Under the pieces are notes generated by a model. It was not told the origin of the DNA, searched no databases, and worked only from the letters and a program-made list of their open reading frames with translations. From JAMXLO01 sp963791495 (GTDB lineage: Bacteria > Pseudomonadota > Alphaproteobacteria > Acetobacterales > Acetobacteraceae), in NCBI GenBank assembly GCA_963791495.1, contig CAWBST010000009.1, positions 414,671-478,670 on the forward strand: a DNA stretch of 64,000 nt. Reading direction: 5' to 3'. Shown in pieces: positions 7,718-16,214 of the stretch. Position numbers and translations under genes: made by a program. Positions within the stretch are counted from its first letter, which is position 1. Each line of letters opens with the position of its first letter.

Positions 7718-8494
7718 TCAGCCGGCACCGCCATACTGCCCGCGCACGATCTCGGCCAGGCGCCGCAGTTCTGTCGGCGGCAGCTTGCCCACCACGGTGT
7801 AGCCGACACCCTTGTCGATCCAGGCGCAGCCATCGACGTGGGCGAAGTCGATGTGCTGGATCGGCAGGCTTGCCGCGGCGTGCAGCGGCAGCACGAACAC
7901 CGTGAGGCGCACGCCTTGCGGACCGTCATACATGAAGAGGCCGGCCGGCCCGTCCGGTGTCGCGGCGAGGCGGCCGCCGATGTAGTTGAAGCCGTCGGCC
8001 GACAGGTCCGGCGGCGCCACCTTATGGTTGAGCCGGTTCGATACCCAGCGAGACAGGTCGTCGCGCTGCAAGGCGCCGAGTTCGGTCGGGCGCCGCAGGT
8101 CGGCGGTGTAGACCACATGGTTGGCCACGGCCTGCTGGGCCAGCAGCGTGAGTGCGGCGGTCGGCTCCTGGCCGCCATGCAGGAACCAGCCGCTTGCGCC
8201 GCCCAGGCCGAACGACAGCAGCACGGCGGCCGCCGCACGCCAGGGCAGCCGCCGGCTCAGCCGCGCCTGCACCAGCCGCTCCAGCCCGAGCCGCGGCGGG
8301 ATCGGCTCCGCCGCGACGGGAGCAAAAGCCGCCCGCAGCGCGTCCCGCTGCGCCTTCCACGCGGCCACCTGACGCGCGACGTCCGGGTGATCCTGCAGGT
8401 AGCGCAGCACAATCGGCCGGCGATCCGCATCCAACCGGTCGTCGACATAAGCGTGCAGCTCTTCCTCGGCGATCGGCCGGCCAGGGTCGCTCAT
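7718..8494 (-). CDS. Transmembrane anti-sigma factor
   Basis: 258 residues: an N-terminal cytoplasmic helical domain ('EEELHAYVDDRLDADRRPIVLRYLQDHP'), the opening typical of anti-sigma factors, one membrane helix at about residues 85-106, and a periplasmic C-terminal domain of about 150 residues. It should hold the neighbouring ECF sigma factor inactive until an envelope or oxidative signal releases it. There is no CHCC zinc motif, so it is not a ZAS-type sensor. The start overlaps the sigma gene stop by 4 bases (ATGA), so the two are translationally coupled. Confidence 0.85.
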   Translation of the reverse strand: MSDPGRPIAEEELHAYVDDRLDADRRPIVLRYLQDHPDVARQVAAWKAQRDALRAAFAPVAAEPIPPRLGLERLVQARLSRRLPWRAAAAVLLSFGLGGASGWFLHGGQEPTAALTLLAQQAVANHVVYTADLRRPTELGALQRDDLSRWVSNRLNHKVAPPDLSADGFNYIGGRLAATPDGPAGLFMYDGPQGVRLTVFVLPLHAAASLPIQHIDFAHVDGCAWIDKGVGYTVVGKLPPTELRRLAEIVRGQYGGAG

Positions 8495-9066
8495 TTGACC
8501 CTCCGCAGCGCCGGTCGGGCCTCATCGCCCTCCTCGGTCATCTGCCGCAGGCGCTCGCGGCCACGTGCCAGGCGCGACATCACCGTGCCGACCGGGATAC
8601 CCAGCACGTTGGCAGTCTCGGCGTAGGAAAGGTCCTCGACCGAGACCAGCAGGATAACGGTGCGCTGCTCCACCGGCAGCGCGTTCAGTCCGCGGATCAG
8701 ATCGCGCCACTGCAGGCCGCTCTCCTGCTCCGGGCGCATGCTCATGGCGGCTTCGTGCGTCTCGTTCAGTGGCTCGCCGGCCGGCCGCGCCTTGGCGCGC
8801 CGCAACTGGCTGACGAACAGGTTGTGCATGATGGCGAACAGCCACGCCCTCACATCGGCATCGTCGCGGCGCGTGTGCAGCTTGGCGAGCGCGCGTTCCA
8901 GGCAGTCATGCACCAGGTCATCGGCATCCTCACGGTTGCGCAGCAGCGCGGCGGCGTAGCGCCGCAACGCCGGAATGCAGGCCTCGATGCGGGTCAGCGT
9001 GCCGGACACGACGATGATCCGGCGAAATGGGCTCTGCACATCGGCAGCGTCTGCTCCAGCCCCCAC
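8491..9066 (-). CDS. ECF RNA polymerase sigma factor
   Basis: 191 residues. Region 2 ('ALLRNREDADDLVHDCLERALAKL...VRAWLFAIMHNLFVSQLRR') binds the -10 element and core polymerase; region 4 ('LPVEQRTVILLVSVEDLSYAETANVLGIPVGTVMSRLARGRERLRQ') binds -35 DNA. It is co-transcribed with the anti-sigma factor directly downstream. The start at 9066 is the furthest ATG; a GTG about 60 bases in, just before 'SGTLTRIEACIPALRRYA', is equally plausible because the first 20 residues match no family pattern. Target genes cannot be told from the window. Confidence 0.88.
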   Translation of the reverse strand: MGAGADAADVQSPFRRIIVVSGTLTRIEACIPALRRYAAALLRNREDADDLVHDCLERALAKLHTRRDDADVRAWLFAIMHNLFVSQLRRAKARPAGEPLNETHEAAMSMRPEQESGLQWRDLIRGLNALPVEQRTVILLVSVEDLSYAETANVLGIPVGTVMSRLARGRERLRQMTEEGDEARPALRRVK

Positions 9067-9156
9067 GGATAGGACGCCGGTGACGCTGGCTTATTCCTCC
9101 GGCTGGACGCCGGATGGCGGCTGCCCGAAGCTGCGCCGACCGAAGGAGGAACCGCC

Positions 9157-10314
9157 ATGAAGATCACCAAGGTTGAACCACTGCTGCTCGACCGGTTCCT
9201 GTATGTGCGCGTCAGCACCGATGCGGGCATCACCGGGATAGGCGAATCCGGCACGTGGGGCCAGCTTGAAGCATCGGCGGCGTCGATCACGAAGTACGGC
9301 GAGTACCTGGTCGGCAAGGACCCGTTTCCGATCGAGCACCACTGGAACGTCATGCTGCGCGCCAACCATTTCACCGGCGGCGCGATCACCGGCGCCGTGT
9401 CGGCGATCGACATCGCACTGTGGGACATCAAGGGCAAGGCGTTCGGTGTGCCGGTGTACGAACTGCTCGGCGGCCGCATGCGCCACAAGGCGCGGCTCTA
9501 CGGCCACGTGAAGGGACGCACGATAGAGAAGCTGGTGGAGGAGGCGGTGCGCCTCAAATGCGCCGGCTTCACCGCGCTGGGACATCTGAATCCGCTGCTC
9601 GACGAGAGCGAGGACGAGCCGTTCTACAAGTCGCACGCGGCGCGGATCGAGGAGGCGATCGACAACGTACGCCGGCTGCGCGAGGCGGTCGGGCCGAAGG
9701 TTGATCTGTGCATCGAGATCCACCGCCGCCTGACGCCGCCCGAGGCGATCGCGCTCGGACGCGGCATCGAGAAGTACACGCCGATGTTCTTCGAGGATCC
9801 GCTGCGGCCGAACAGTTTTGACGCGATGGCGGACGTGGCGCGGCACATCGACATCCCGATCGCGACCGGCGAACGGTTCACCTCGCTGTTTCAGTTCCAG
9901 ACGCTGCTGACGCGGAATGCCGTGCAGTACCTGCGGCCGGATGCATGCCTCGTGGGCGGCATCACCGGGATGAAGAAGGTGGCGGCGATCGCCGAGGCAC
10001 ACGACGCGTGGGTGGTGCCGCACAATCCGCTGTCGCCGATTTCTACTGCGGCGTGTTTGCAGATCGCGGCGTGCATCCCGAACTTCGCGATCCAGGAGTA
10101 TCCGTCGCGCACGCCTGATCTGGATGGCGGGAAGGAACTGCTCGGCAACGACCTGGCCAGCGGTCTGGACGAGCAGGTGGATGGATTCATCGCCATTCCA
10201 AGCGGACCGGGGATCGGCGTGGAACTGGTGGAGGATGTGGAGCGGCGGTTCCCGTACCGGCCGCGGCCGATCAAGATGCGGCCGCATGTCGATGGTTCGG
10301 TGGTGGATATGTAG
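9157..10314 (+). CDS. Mandelate racemase/muconate lactonising enzyme family, galactonate dehydratase-like
   Basis: 385 residues of the enolase superfamily. The capping domain is followed by a TIM barrel with the Mg2+ ligands and acid/base residues in order: 'LCIEIHRRL' (Glu and catalytic His), 'FFEDPL' (Glu), 'IATGERF' (Glu) and 'VVPHNPLSP' (His). The Glu-x-His arrangement is that of acid-sugar dehydratases such as galactonate or mannonate dehydratase rather than of the Lys-bearing MLE group. It likely dehydrates a sugar acid to a 2-keto-3-deoxy product. GGAGGA sits just before ATG 9157. An MFS exporter-type gene follows 15 bases later. Confidence 0.85.
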   Translation: MKITKVEPLLLDRFLYVRVSTDAGITGIGESGTWGQLEASAASITKYGEYLVGKDPFPIEHHWNVMLRANHFTGGAITGAVSAIDIALWDIKGKAFGVPVYELLGGRMRHKARLYGHVKGRTIEKLVEEAVRLKCAGFTALGHLNPLLDESEDEPFYKSHAARIEEAIDNVRRLREAVGPKVDLCIEIHRRLTPPEAIALGRGIEKYTPMFFEDPLRPNSFDAMADVARHIDIPIATGERFTSLFQFQTLLTRNAVQYLRPDACLVGGITGMKKVAAIAEAHDAWVVPHNPLSPISTAACLQIAACIPNFAIQEYPSRTPDLDGGKELLGNDLASGLDEQVDGFIAIPSGPGIGVELVEDVERRFPYRPRPIKMRPHVDGSVVDM

Positions 10315-10329
10315 AGACGCTACCCTACC

Positions 10330-11814
10330 TTGATTTCGAGGGCGACTCTTCAGGGCAATTTCGAGCCGGCACCGGCTGGGTTCATCGCCCGAGCATCATG
10401 CTATCCATGGCTCGTCATTGGAACGACCTGCATCGGCGCGTTCATCGGTCAGCTCGATGCCAGCATCGTCCAGCTTGCCCTGCCGACGCTCGAGCATGAG
10501 TTCGCCGCACGCCTGAGCGCCGTAAGCTGGGTTGCCATTGGCTATCAGCTCGCCTTCGCCGCAATCCTGCCGGTGTTTGCCCGGCTTGCCGAAATAGCCG
10601 GACGCAAGCTGATGTATCTGATCGGCTTTGCGCTGTTCGCCTTGATGTCCGTCTTGTGCGGACTGGCGTCGGACCTGACGCAACTGATTGCGTCCCGCGT
10701 ACTGCTAGGCATTGCCGGGGCAATGCTGGGAGCCAACAGCATCGTCATTCTGGTGAAAGCAGCCGGCCCTGGCAGGCGCGGACGCGCCATGGGGATATTC
10801 GCGGCGGCCCAGGCGATCGGTGTCAGCATGGGTCCCGTCACCGGTGGGCTGCTACTGGCCGCACTCGGCTGGCGCTGGGTCTTCTGGGTCAGCGTACCGT
10901 TCGCACTCGCCGGCGCGGTCAGCGGGTGGTTGGTGGTTCCCAAGACGACCGATCTCAGCACAGATCGGCGGTTCGATTGGCGGGGCGCGCTGGTGCTGAT
11001 GCCGGCATTGACCTCACTTCTCCTGCTGATCAGCGAAAGCTATACCTGGGGTCTGACCTCGCCGGCGATCCTCGGCTGCGCGATCATCGCCGTTGCGCTG
11101 CTGTACGCGTTCATTCGACAGGAGCGCCGGACGCCGGCGCCGCTGATCGACCTCGATCTGTTTCGTATCGCTGCCTTTGCCTCGGGCATCCTCGCGATCG
11201 TTCTGTCCTATGCCATGTTGTATGGCATGTTCTTTCTGATGTCGTTCGCCTTGGTGCGTGGATATCACGACTCGCCGCTGGCAGCCGGGCTCAAACTCGC
11301 CATCGTCCCCGTGGCACTCGGCATCGTCGCGCCATTCAGCGGTGCGCTCAATGAGCGGATCGGGACAAGGGGCGTGTTGCTCGGCGGAATGGCGATCTGC
11401 ATCGCAGCCATGATCCTGCTGCGCGTGGTCCTGACGGGGACGGCGGACAGTTTCATCGGTGTCATGATCGCGATGGCCGTGTTCGGTGCCGGACTAGGCC
11501 TGTTCATTGCGCCCAACAACAGTTCGACGATGGGTGCCGCGCCTGGCGACCGCAGCGGCGAGGCGGGTGGACTGCTCAATCTCATGCGGGTGTTTGGCAC
11601 CAGCGTCGGCGTCGCGTGCGCGTCCGTGGTGTTGTCATGGAGACTGGCGACGCTGACAGGCACCGGCGATACCACGCTGAGCGCATCGAACCAGGCGTTG
11701 CTCGGGGCAGTGACCGACGCGTTGTTGCTGCTGATCGCTTTTGCCGCCGTCGCCGGTGTCACGTCGATCGTGCGGGCGCCGCCGGCCGCCGTCGCGGACG
11801 TCAAACCCGCCTGA
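10330..11814 (+). CDS. MFS transporter, DHA2 (EmrB/QacA) family
   Basis: 494 residues with 14 predicted membrane helices, the DHA2 drug/proton antiporter layout. Helix 1 shows 'IGQLDASIVQLALPTL', the motif D1 of this group; 'RLAEIAGRKLMYLIG' is the MFS loop motif; 'GPVTGGLLLAALGWRWVFWVSVP' is the antiporter motif C. It should export a hydrophobic compound in exchange for protons. It starts 15 bases after the dehydratase stop and may be co-transcribed, but a functional link is not evident. Confidence 0.85.
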   Translation: MISRATLQGNFEPAPAGFIARASCYPWLVIGTTCIGAFIGQLDASIVQLALPTLEHEFAARLSAVSWVAIGYQLAFAAILPVFARLAEIAGRKLMYLIGFALFALMSVLCGLASDLTQLIASRVLLGIAGAMLGANSIVILVKAAGPGRRGRAMGIFAAAQAIGVSMGPVTGGLLLAALGWRWVFWVSVPFALAGAVSGWLVVPKTTDLSTDRRFDWRGALVLMPALTSLLLLISESYTWGLTSPAILGCAIIAVALLYAFIRQERRTPAPLIDLDLFRIAAFASGILAIVLSYAMLYGMFFLMSFALVRGYHDSPLAAGLKLAIVPVALGIVAPFSGALNERIGTRGVLLGGMAICIAAMILLRVVLTGTADSFIGVMIAMAVFGAGLGLFIAPNNSSTMGAAPGDRSGEAGGLLNLMRVFGTSVGVACASVVLSWRLATLTGTGDTTLSASNQALLGAVTDALLLLIAFAAVAGVTSIVRAPPAAVADVKPA

Positions 11815-11826
11815 AGGCAGAGCCCG

Positions 11827-12703
11827 ATGGAACAGCCACCGCCGACCGAGGATGCCCGCGAAGCCGCGCAGATCGCCTATTGGAACGATGCGACGGCAGC
11901 GAACTGGGTGGCGTTGGAGGAGCGCATCGATCCGGTTCTCGCGCCGCTCTCGACGCTGGCGCTCGAAGCAGCAGCTCCAAAGCCCGGCGAGCGTGCGCTC
12001 GATATCGGCTCGCGGTTGTGGCGGGACCGTCCTGGCAATTGGCAGAACGCGTCGGTCCACTGGGGCACTTCCTCGGAATCGACGTCTCCGTGCCGATGTC
12101 GGCCCTTGCTCGGGAACGGATCGAGTCCGCCCGCCTGGCCAACACCGACATTGTCGTCGCCGATGCCACGACCTACGGCTTCTCACCTGGCGACCGCGAC
12201 CTGCTGTTCTCGCGTTTGGGCGTCATGTTCTTCGCCGACCCGGCGGCAGCCCTGACCAACCTGCGGCGGGCGACCCGCACCGGCGGCCGGATCGAGTGGA
12301 TTGTGTGGCGCGCGCTTGCCGAGAATCCCTGGTTCGCCGTGCCGCTGCGAGCGGCGCTCCCGCTGCTGCCACCCGCGCCCGTCGTCGACCCCCTGGCCGC
12401 CGGGCCGTTGCTTTCGCCGACGCCGATCGTGTGCAGCACCTGCTGCAAGCCGCCGGATGGCGCAATTCAAAGGTTGTGCGTCATGACGTGAAGCTGCGAC
12501 TTGCGGCGACGGACGACTTCGCCGCGGCCGCGGAGATGACCACCTGGATGGGGCCGCTGTCCCGACGGCTTGCCGGCAGCGGCGGCGATCCGGAATTGCG
12601 TGCCGCCGTGCAACGCTCGATCGAGAATGCGCTGCGCGCTCACGCCGAGCCCGACGGCATCATGCTGATTGCCTCCGTCTGGCTCATTTCCGCCAACGCC
12701 TGA
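11827..12703 (+). pseudogene. Class I SAM-dependent methyltransferase, frameshifted
   Basis: A methyltransferase recognisable only by joining frames: 'AQIAYWNDATAANWVALEERIDPVLAPL' to 'ALDIG' in the first frame, 'CGGTVLAIG' in the second near 12015, 'ERVGPLGHFLGIDVSVPM' through 'LFSRLGVMFFADPAAALTNLRRATRTGGRI' in the third, and 'VQHLLQAAGW' to the end 'IASVWLISANA' back in the second. At least three one-base shifts fall at about 11998, 12040 and 12440. The SAM motif would be DIGCGxGG. The family is common beside MFS genes in Acetobacteraceae-type genomes. It is either decayed or the assembly is poor here. Confidence 0.8.
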
Positions 12704-12723
12704 AACGGCATAAGGAAAAAACA

Positions 12724-13248
12724 ATGCTGCGCCTCGATCGGCTTGCTCGCGTCCTCGGCGTTGCCGTCGTCTCGCTCGGTTTGGCGCAACCGACACTCGG
12801 CCAAGTTGTCACACCGCCCAAGGGAACCGGACTGGTCATCGACAACGTCCTGCAGGTGCGGCCGGCGAAGGTCATCATGAACATGGACCACGACGCGTTC
12901 TCGGGCAAGCTGCCGACCGGCCTGTATTACATGGAACTGATCCTGTCCAACTACAAAGGAAGTAATGCACCTCTCGAGATTGTATCCTTGTTTCACGACA
13001 AAGGCGCCTACTTCGTGCTGAACGACGCCGCCTATAACCGCTTCAAGCACACCGACACCGGCAATCCGTGGAAGCAGAAGATCGCCGAACTGCAGAAGAC
13101 TGGCATCGCTTTTGAACTGTGCGCTTACACCGCCTACAACAACCACTGGGTCAACGCTGATCTGCTGCCCGGCGTCAAGGTCGACAGCGACGTCCTGATC
13201 CGCCTGATCAATCTGACGCAGGAAGGTTACGTCCAGATCCAGCCGTAG
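12724..13248 (+). CDS. Exported DsrE-family protein
   Basis: 174 residues with a signal peptide (residues 1-26, ending 'GLAQPTLGQ') and a DsrE/DsrF-like domain. The segments 'YMELILSNYKGSNAPLEIVSLFHDKGAYFVLND', 'ELCAYTAYNNHWVNADLLPGVKV' and 'LINLTQEGYVQIQP' are typical of periplasmic DsrE-like proteins often found beside sulfur-metabolism genes. One Cys (in 'FELCAYT') could carry sulfur. It lies directly before the iron-sulfur pair at 13341-14599 on the same strand, which hints at a sulfur- or redox-related role. Confidence 0.78.
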   Translation: MLRLDRLARVLGVAVVSLGLAQPTLGQVVTPPKGTGLVIDNVLQVRPAKVIMNMDHDAFSGKLPTGLYYMELILSNYKGSNAPLEIVSLFHDKGAYFVLNDAAYNRFKHTDTGNPWKQKIAELQKTGIAFELCAYTAYNNHWVNADLLPGVKVDSDVLIRLINLTQEGYVQIQP

Positions 13249-13340
13249 GGCGCCGCATTAACGCAGAGAATCGCGCCCCATATTCTGCTGCACCGGCAAT
13301 GACGTAATCTGTCGCTCCTGCCTGCAGGAGCGCCGGCCCT

Positions 13341-13763
13341 ATGCCTAACCTCGAAAGCGCCCTCGTCGCCCACATCCGCGACAACTCCGCTCGCCTCGCG
13401 GACGCCTGCACGGCGTGCGGCGAGTGCTACCGCGCCTGCCCCATGGTGCCCCGGACCCCGGCGCTGGCTACTGCCGCACCCGAAGCAGTGATGGCGGGCA
13501 TCCGCGACATCCTTCGCGACGGCACCGGCACGGCCGACGCGATCGCATTTGCCGGCGCCTGCGTCAGAAGCGGCGAGTGCACGGCGGCCTGTCCGGAGAA
13601 GCTTGACGCGGCCTTCCTGATGCGGCTTGCATCGCTGCGCGTACGCGGCGCGCTTGGCGACCCGCCGCGCGTCAAGGCGCCACACGACCCAAGATGGTCC
13701 GCGCGCGTCAAAGCGTTCGCACGCCTGACCATGAGCGAGGAGGAGCGGACCGAATGGCTGTGA
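13341..13763 (+). CDS. 4Fe-4S dicluster protein, HdrC-like
   Basis: 140 residues. The first cluster motif 'CTACGECYRACP' is complete (CxxCxxCxxxCP). The second, 'CVRSGECTAACP', has Ser where the second Cys is expected, so that cluster is either ligated differently or absent. The layout resembles heterodisulfide reductase subunit C and the iron-sulfur subunits of glycolate or glycerol-3-phosphate dehydrogenases, which pass electrons to a CCG-domain partner. The next gene encodes such a partner and overlaps by 10 bases, so the two proteins very likely form one complex. The electron donor is not encoded nearby. Confidence 0.82.
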   Translation: MPNLESALVAHIRDNSARLADACTACGECYRACPMVPRTPALATAAPEAVMAGIRDILRDGTGTADAIAFAGACVRSGECTAACPEKLDAAFLMRLASLRVRGALGDPPRVKAPHDPRWSARVKAFARLTMSEEERTEWL

Positions 13764-14599
13764 GCCCGGATGCCAACGTCACCTTCTGGTACGGCTGCAA
13801 CATGACCCGCCACGGCGAGATCGTGCGTCTCGTCACGCACATCCTGGATGCCGTCGGCGTGGCCGCGGCGCCGGCCGGCGGCCCCGGCTACTGCTGCGGT
13901 TCGACGCAGGAGGCGAACGCGCGCATCGCCGCGGGTATGGCGGCCCGGACTGTGGAAAAATTCAATCAGGCCGGTCGCGACACCGTGGTCACCTGGTGCC
14001 CGTCCTGTCACATGAACATGGACGACTTGATGGCCCCGGTGACCGAGACCGCGTTCGAGACTCAGCACATCACGCAACTGCTGGCGGCGCGCGCAGAACG
14101 GCTGCGTCCGCTGCTCACCCACGCGGTTCCGGCGCGGGTTCTGCTGCACGCGCATCACGGCTTCCATGGCCGCGTGCCGGTCAACACGGACGTGCCGATG
14201 CTGCTCGGCATGATCCCCGGGCTGACGGTGCTCGATCACCCTCTGCGCATTCCCGGCCACATGTGCTCGGCGATCGCGCCGCGTCCTGGCGTGCTGGCGC
14301 AGGCTCACCAGGACACGCTGGCTGCGATGGCGGAGGTTGGCGCGGACACACTGGTGACCGTCTTCCATTCCTGCCACCGCGACGCCGTGGCGCTGGAGCG
14401 TGGCCGCCCGATCCGCGTGGTGAACTGGATCCACCTGCTGGCTGAGGGCATGGGCCTGGCGCACACCGACGAATACAAGCTGTGGCGCAATGCCGAGGAC
14501 CCGCGCGCGGCCGTTGGCACTGATCGGATCACCAACTCCGGCGACGCCGCATTCGAGCAACTGGTGGAACCGGAACTGCGGCGCGCACCGACAATCTGA
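13754..14599 (+). CDS. CCG-domain (HdrB-like) iron-sulfur protein
   Basis: 281 residues with two cysteine-rich CCG domains. The first is complete: 'WYGCNMTRHGE', 'GPGYCCGSTQEAN', 'WCPSCHMNM'. The second is altered: 'LLHAHHGFHGR', 'IPGHMCSAIAP' and 'VFHSCHRDA', where His or other residues replace several Cys. In HdrB the CCG domains bind a non-cubane 4Fe-4S cluster that reduces disulfides; here at most one site looks intact. The ATG at 13754 overlaps the HdrC-like gene, so I prefer it to 13694. It is followed by an extradiol-type VOC gene. Substrate unknown. Confidence 0.8.
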   Translation: MAVSPDANVTFWYGCNMTRHGEIVRLVTHILDAVGVAAAPAGGPGYCCGSTQEANARIAAGMAARTVEKFNQAGRDTVVTWCPSCHMNMDDLMAPVTETAFETQHITQLLAARAERLRPLLTHAVPARVLLHAHHGFHGRVPVNTDVPMLLGMIPGLTVLDHPLRIPGHMCSAIAPRPGVLAQAHQDTLAAMAEVGADTLVTVFHSCHRDAVALERGRPIRVVNWIHLLAEGMGLAHTDEYKLWRNAEDPRAAVGTDRITNSGDAAFEQLVEPELRRAPTI

Positions 14600-14636
14600 G
14601 CGAACGCCCCAGCACTACGCCCGAAGGAGAACCAAG

Positions 14637-15557
14637 ATGATCAACCTGCACGACATCCGCTACGCCCGCCTCGGCACGCAGGACCTGGAGTCGTCGATCC
14701 GGTTCGCCACCGACGTCGTCGGGCTGCAACTGGTCGCGCGCGAAGGCAACGCGGCCTATTTCCGCAGCGACAAGGCTGAAGTTCGCGGCGATACGCGTGA
14801 CCATACACTTGTGTATTTCGAGGGCGACCCTGCGGATCAGACCATCGGGCTGGAGCTGATCGACCCGGACGATCTGGACGCGGTCGGCGCGGCATTGGAG
14901 CAGGCGGGACGGCCGGTTCACCTCGGCACCCGCGCGGAGTGCGACAGCCGGCGCACCCGGGCCTACATCGCCTCATCCGATCCCAGCGGCAACAAGCTCG
15001 AGATCCTGGCACGCCCCTACAACAGCGGCGGGAAGTACTTCCCCGGACGACAGGTTGGCATCACCAATTTCAGCCATGTCGCCCTGTTCAGCACCGACAC
15101 CAAGCGCGACACCGAGTTCTGGACCCGGCTGGTCAACGCGCGCGTCTCCGACTGGCTTGGCGAGGCGACCTTCCTGCGCATCGGCACCGTGCACCATTCG
15201 GTGGTGCTGATGCCGTCGTCGCGGCCAGGCATCCAGCACATCAATCATCAGGTCGAGGACATCGACGACGTGATGCAGTCCTACTACTGGTTGAAGCAGC
15301 AAGGCGTGAAGATCGTCTACGGCCCCGGACGGCATCCGATCTCCACCGCGATGATGGTGTATTTCGAAGGACCGGACGGCATGGTCTATGAGTATTCTGT
15401 CGGCGTGAAGCACATCATGCCGGAGCAGGAGGCCACCTACCGTCCGCGCCAGTTTTCGGTCGAAGGCTACAACGGCGACATGTGGGGCTCGTTCACGGAA
15501 ACGCCGGGCCTGCCGCGCGAACCGGTGGCCGGGGCGAAGATCCGCCTGGTTGTGTAG
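14637..15557 (+). CDS. Type I extradiol dioxygenase-like VOC protein
   Basis: 306 residues with two VOC domains as in catechol 2,3-dioxygenase and 2,3-dihydroxybiphenyl dioxygenase. The C-terminal domain keeps a metal triad: His147 in 'NFSHVAL', His204 (or 201) in 'IQHINHQVED', and Glu252 in 'MVYEYSVG'. It probably cleaves a catechol-type ring using Fe(II). A Shine-Dalgarno AAGGAGA precedes ATG 14637. It lies in a run with the HdrC/B-like pair and an ABC importer, suggesting a catabolic cluster for an aromatic compound. The proteins differ enough from classical enzymes to leave the substrate open. Confidence 0.82.
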   Translation: MINLHDIRYARLGTQDLESSIRFATDVVGLQLVAREGNAAYFRSDKAEVRGDTRDHTLVYFEGDPADQTIGLELIDPDDLDAVGAALEQAGRPVHLGTRAECDSRRTRAYIASSDPSGNKLEILARPYNSGGKYFPGRQVGITNFSHVALFSTDTKRDTEFWTRLVNARVSDWLGEATFLRIGTVHHSVVLMPSSRPGIQHINHQVEDIDDVMQSYYWLKQQGVKIVYGPGRHPISTAMMVYFEGPDGMVYEYSVGVKHIMPEQEATYRPRQFSVEGYNGDMWGSFTETPGLPREPVAGAKIRLVV

Positions 15558-16095
15558 CCCGAAAGGCAACCAAGACCTAAGCGCCGCAACGATCGTCCGC
15601 CCCTTCACGCAGGACGATGCGGCGCAGGTGCGTGAACTGTTCGTTGCCGTCAATCGGCTGTTGGCGCCGCCGCATTTGCGCGACGCGTTCGAAACCTACA
15701 TTGCCCGCTCGTTGGCCGAGGAGATGGATCGCGTCGCTGCCTACTATGGCGAGCGAGGTGGCGGCTTTTGGGTCGCGGTCAGGGCTGAGAAGGTCGTCGG
15801 CATGTTCGGCCTGGAACCCGCCGCTCCCGATGCCCTTGAGCTGAGGCGCATGTACGTTGATCCGTCCATGCGGCGCGGCGGGATAGGCCGGCTGATGCTG
15901 CGGTTCGCGGAAGACGAATGCCGTCGGCTGAAGGTTCGCAGGCTTGAACTGAGCACGTCCGAATTGCAGCCGGCCGCCCTCGAACTCTACCGGAACGCCG
16001 GATATCGACTGGTGCGTGAAGCCATTGCAGAGCGGGCCAGCAACAAAATGCTGGGTGGTGGCATTCGTCGCTATTACTTCGAGAAGATCCTATAG
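15550..16095 (+). CDS. GNAT family N-acetyltransferase
   Basis: 181 residues. The acetyl-CoA binding core is seen in 'ELRRMYVDPSMRRGGIGRLMLRFAEDECRR', with the Q/RxxGxG/A pyrophosphate loop as RRGGIG, followed by 'LSTSELQPAALELYRNAGYRLV', the usual GNAT C-terminal strand-helix. It transfers an acetyl group to an amine of unknown identity. The start at 15550 overlaps the dioxygenase stop by 8 bases; a start a few codons later ('TIVRPFTQDD') is possible. Confidence 0.85.
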   Translation: MCSPKGNQDLSAATIVRPFTQDDAAQVRELFVAVNRLLAPPHLRDAFETYIARSLAEEMDRVAAYYGERGGGFWVAVRAEKVVGMFGLEPAAPDALELRRMYVDPSMRRGGIGRLMLRFAEDECRRLKVRRLELSTSELQPAALELYRNAGYRLVREAIAERASNKMLGGGIRRYYFEKIL

Positions 16096-16214
16096 CTGTA
16101 GATCGAGCCAGGAGACGAGGCTCAGACCGTATCGGCAAATTGCCGCGCCGCCTGCCGTGCCGTAGGCTCCGCGTCCTCGCCAACACCGAAGCGACACAAC
16201 AAGGGGGCTCTCCG

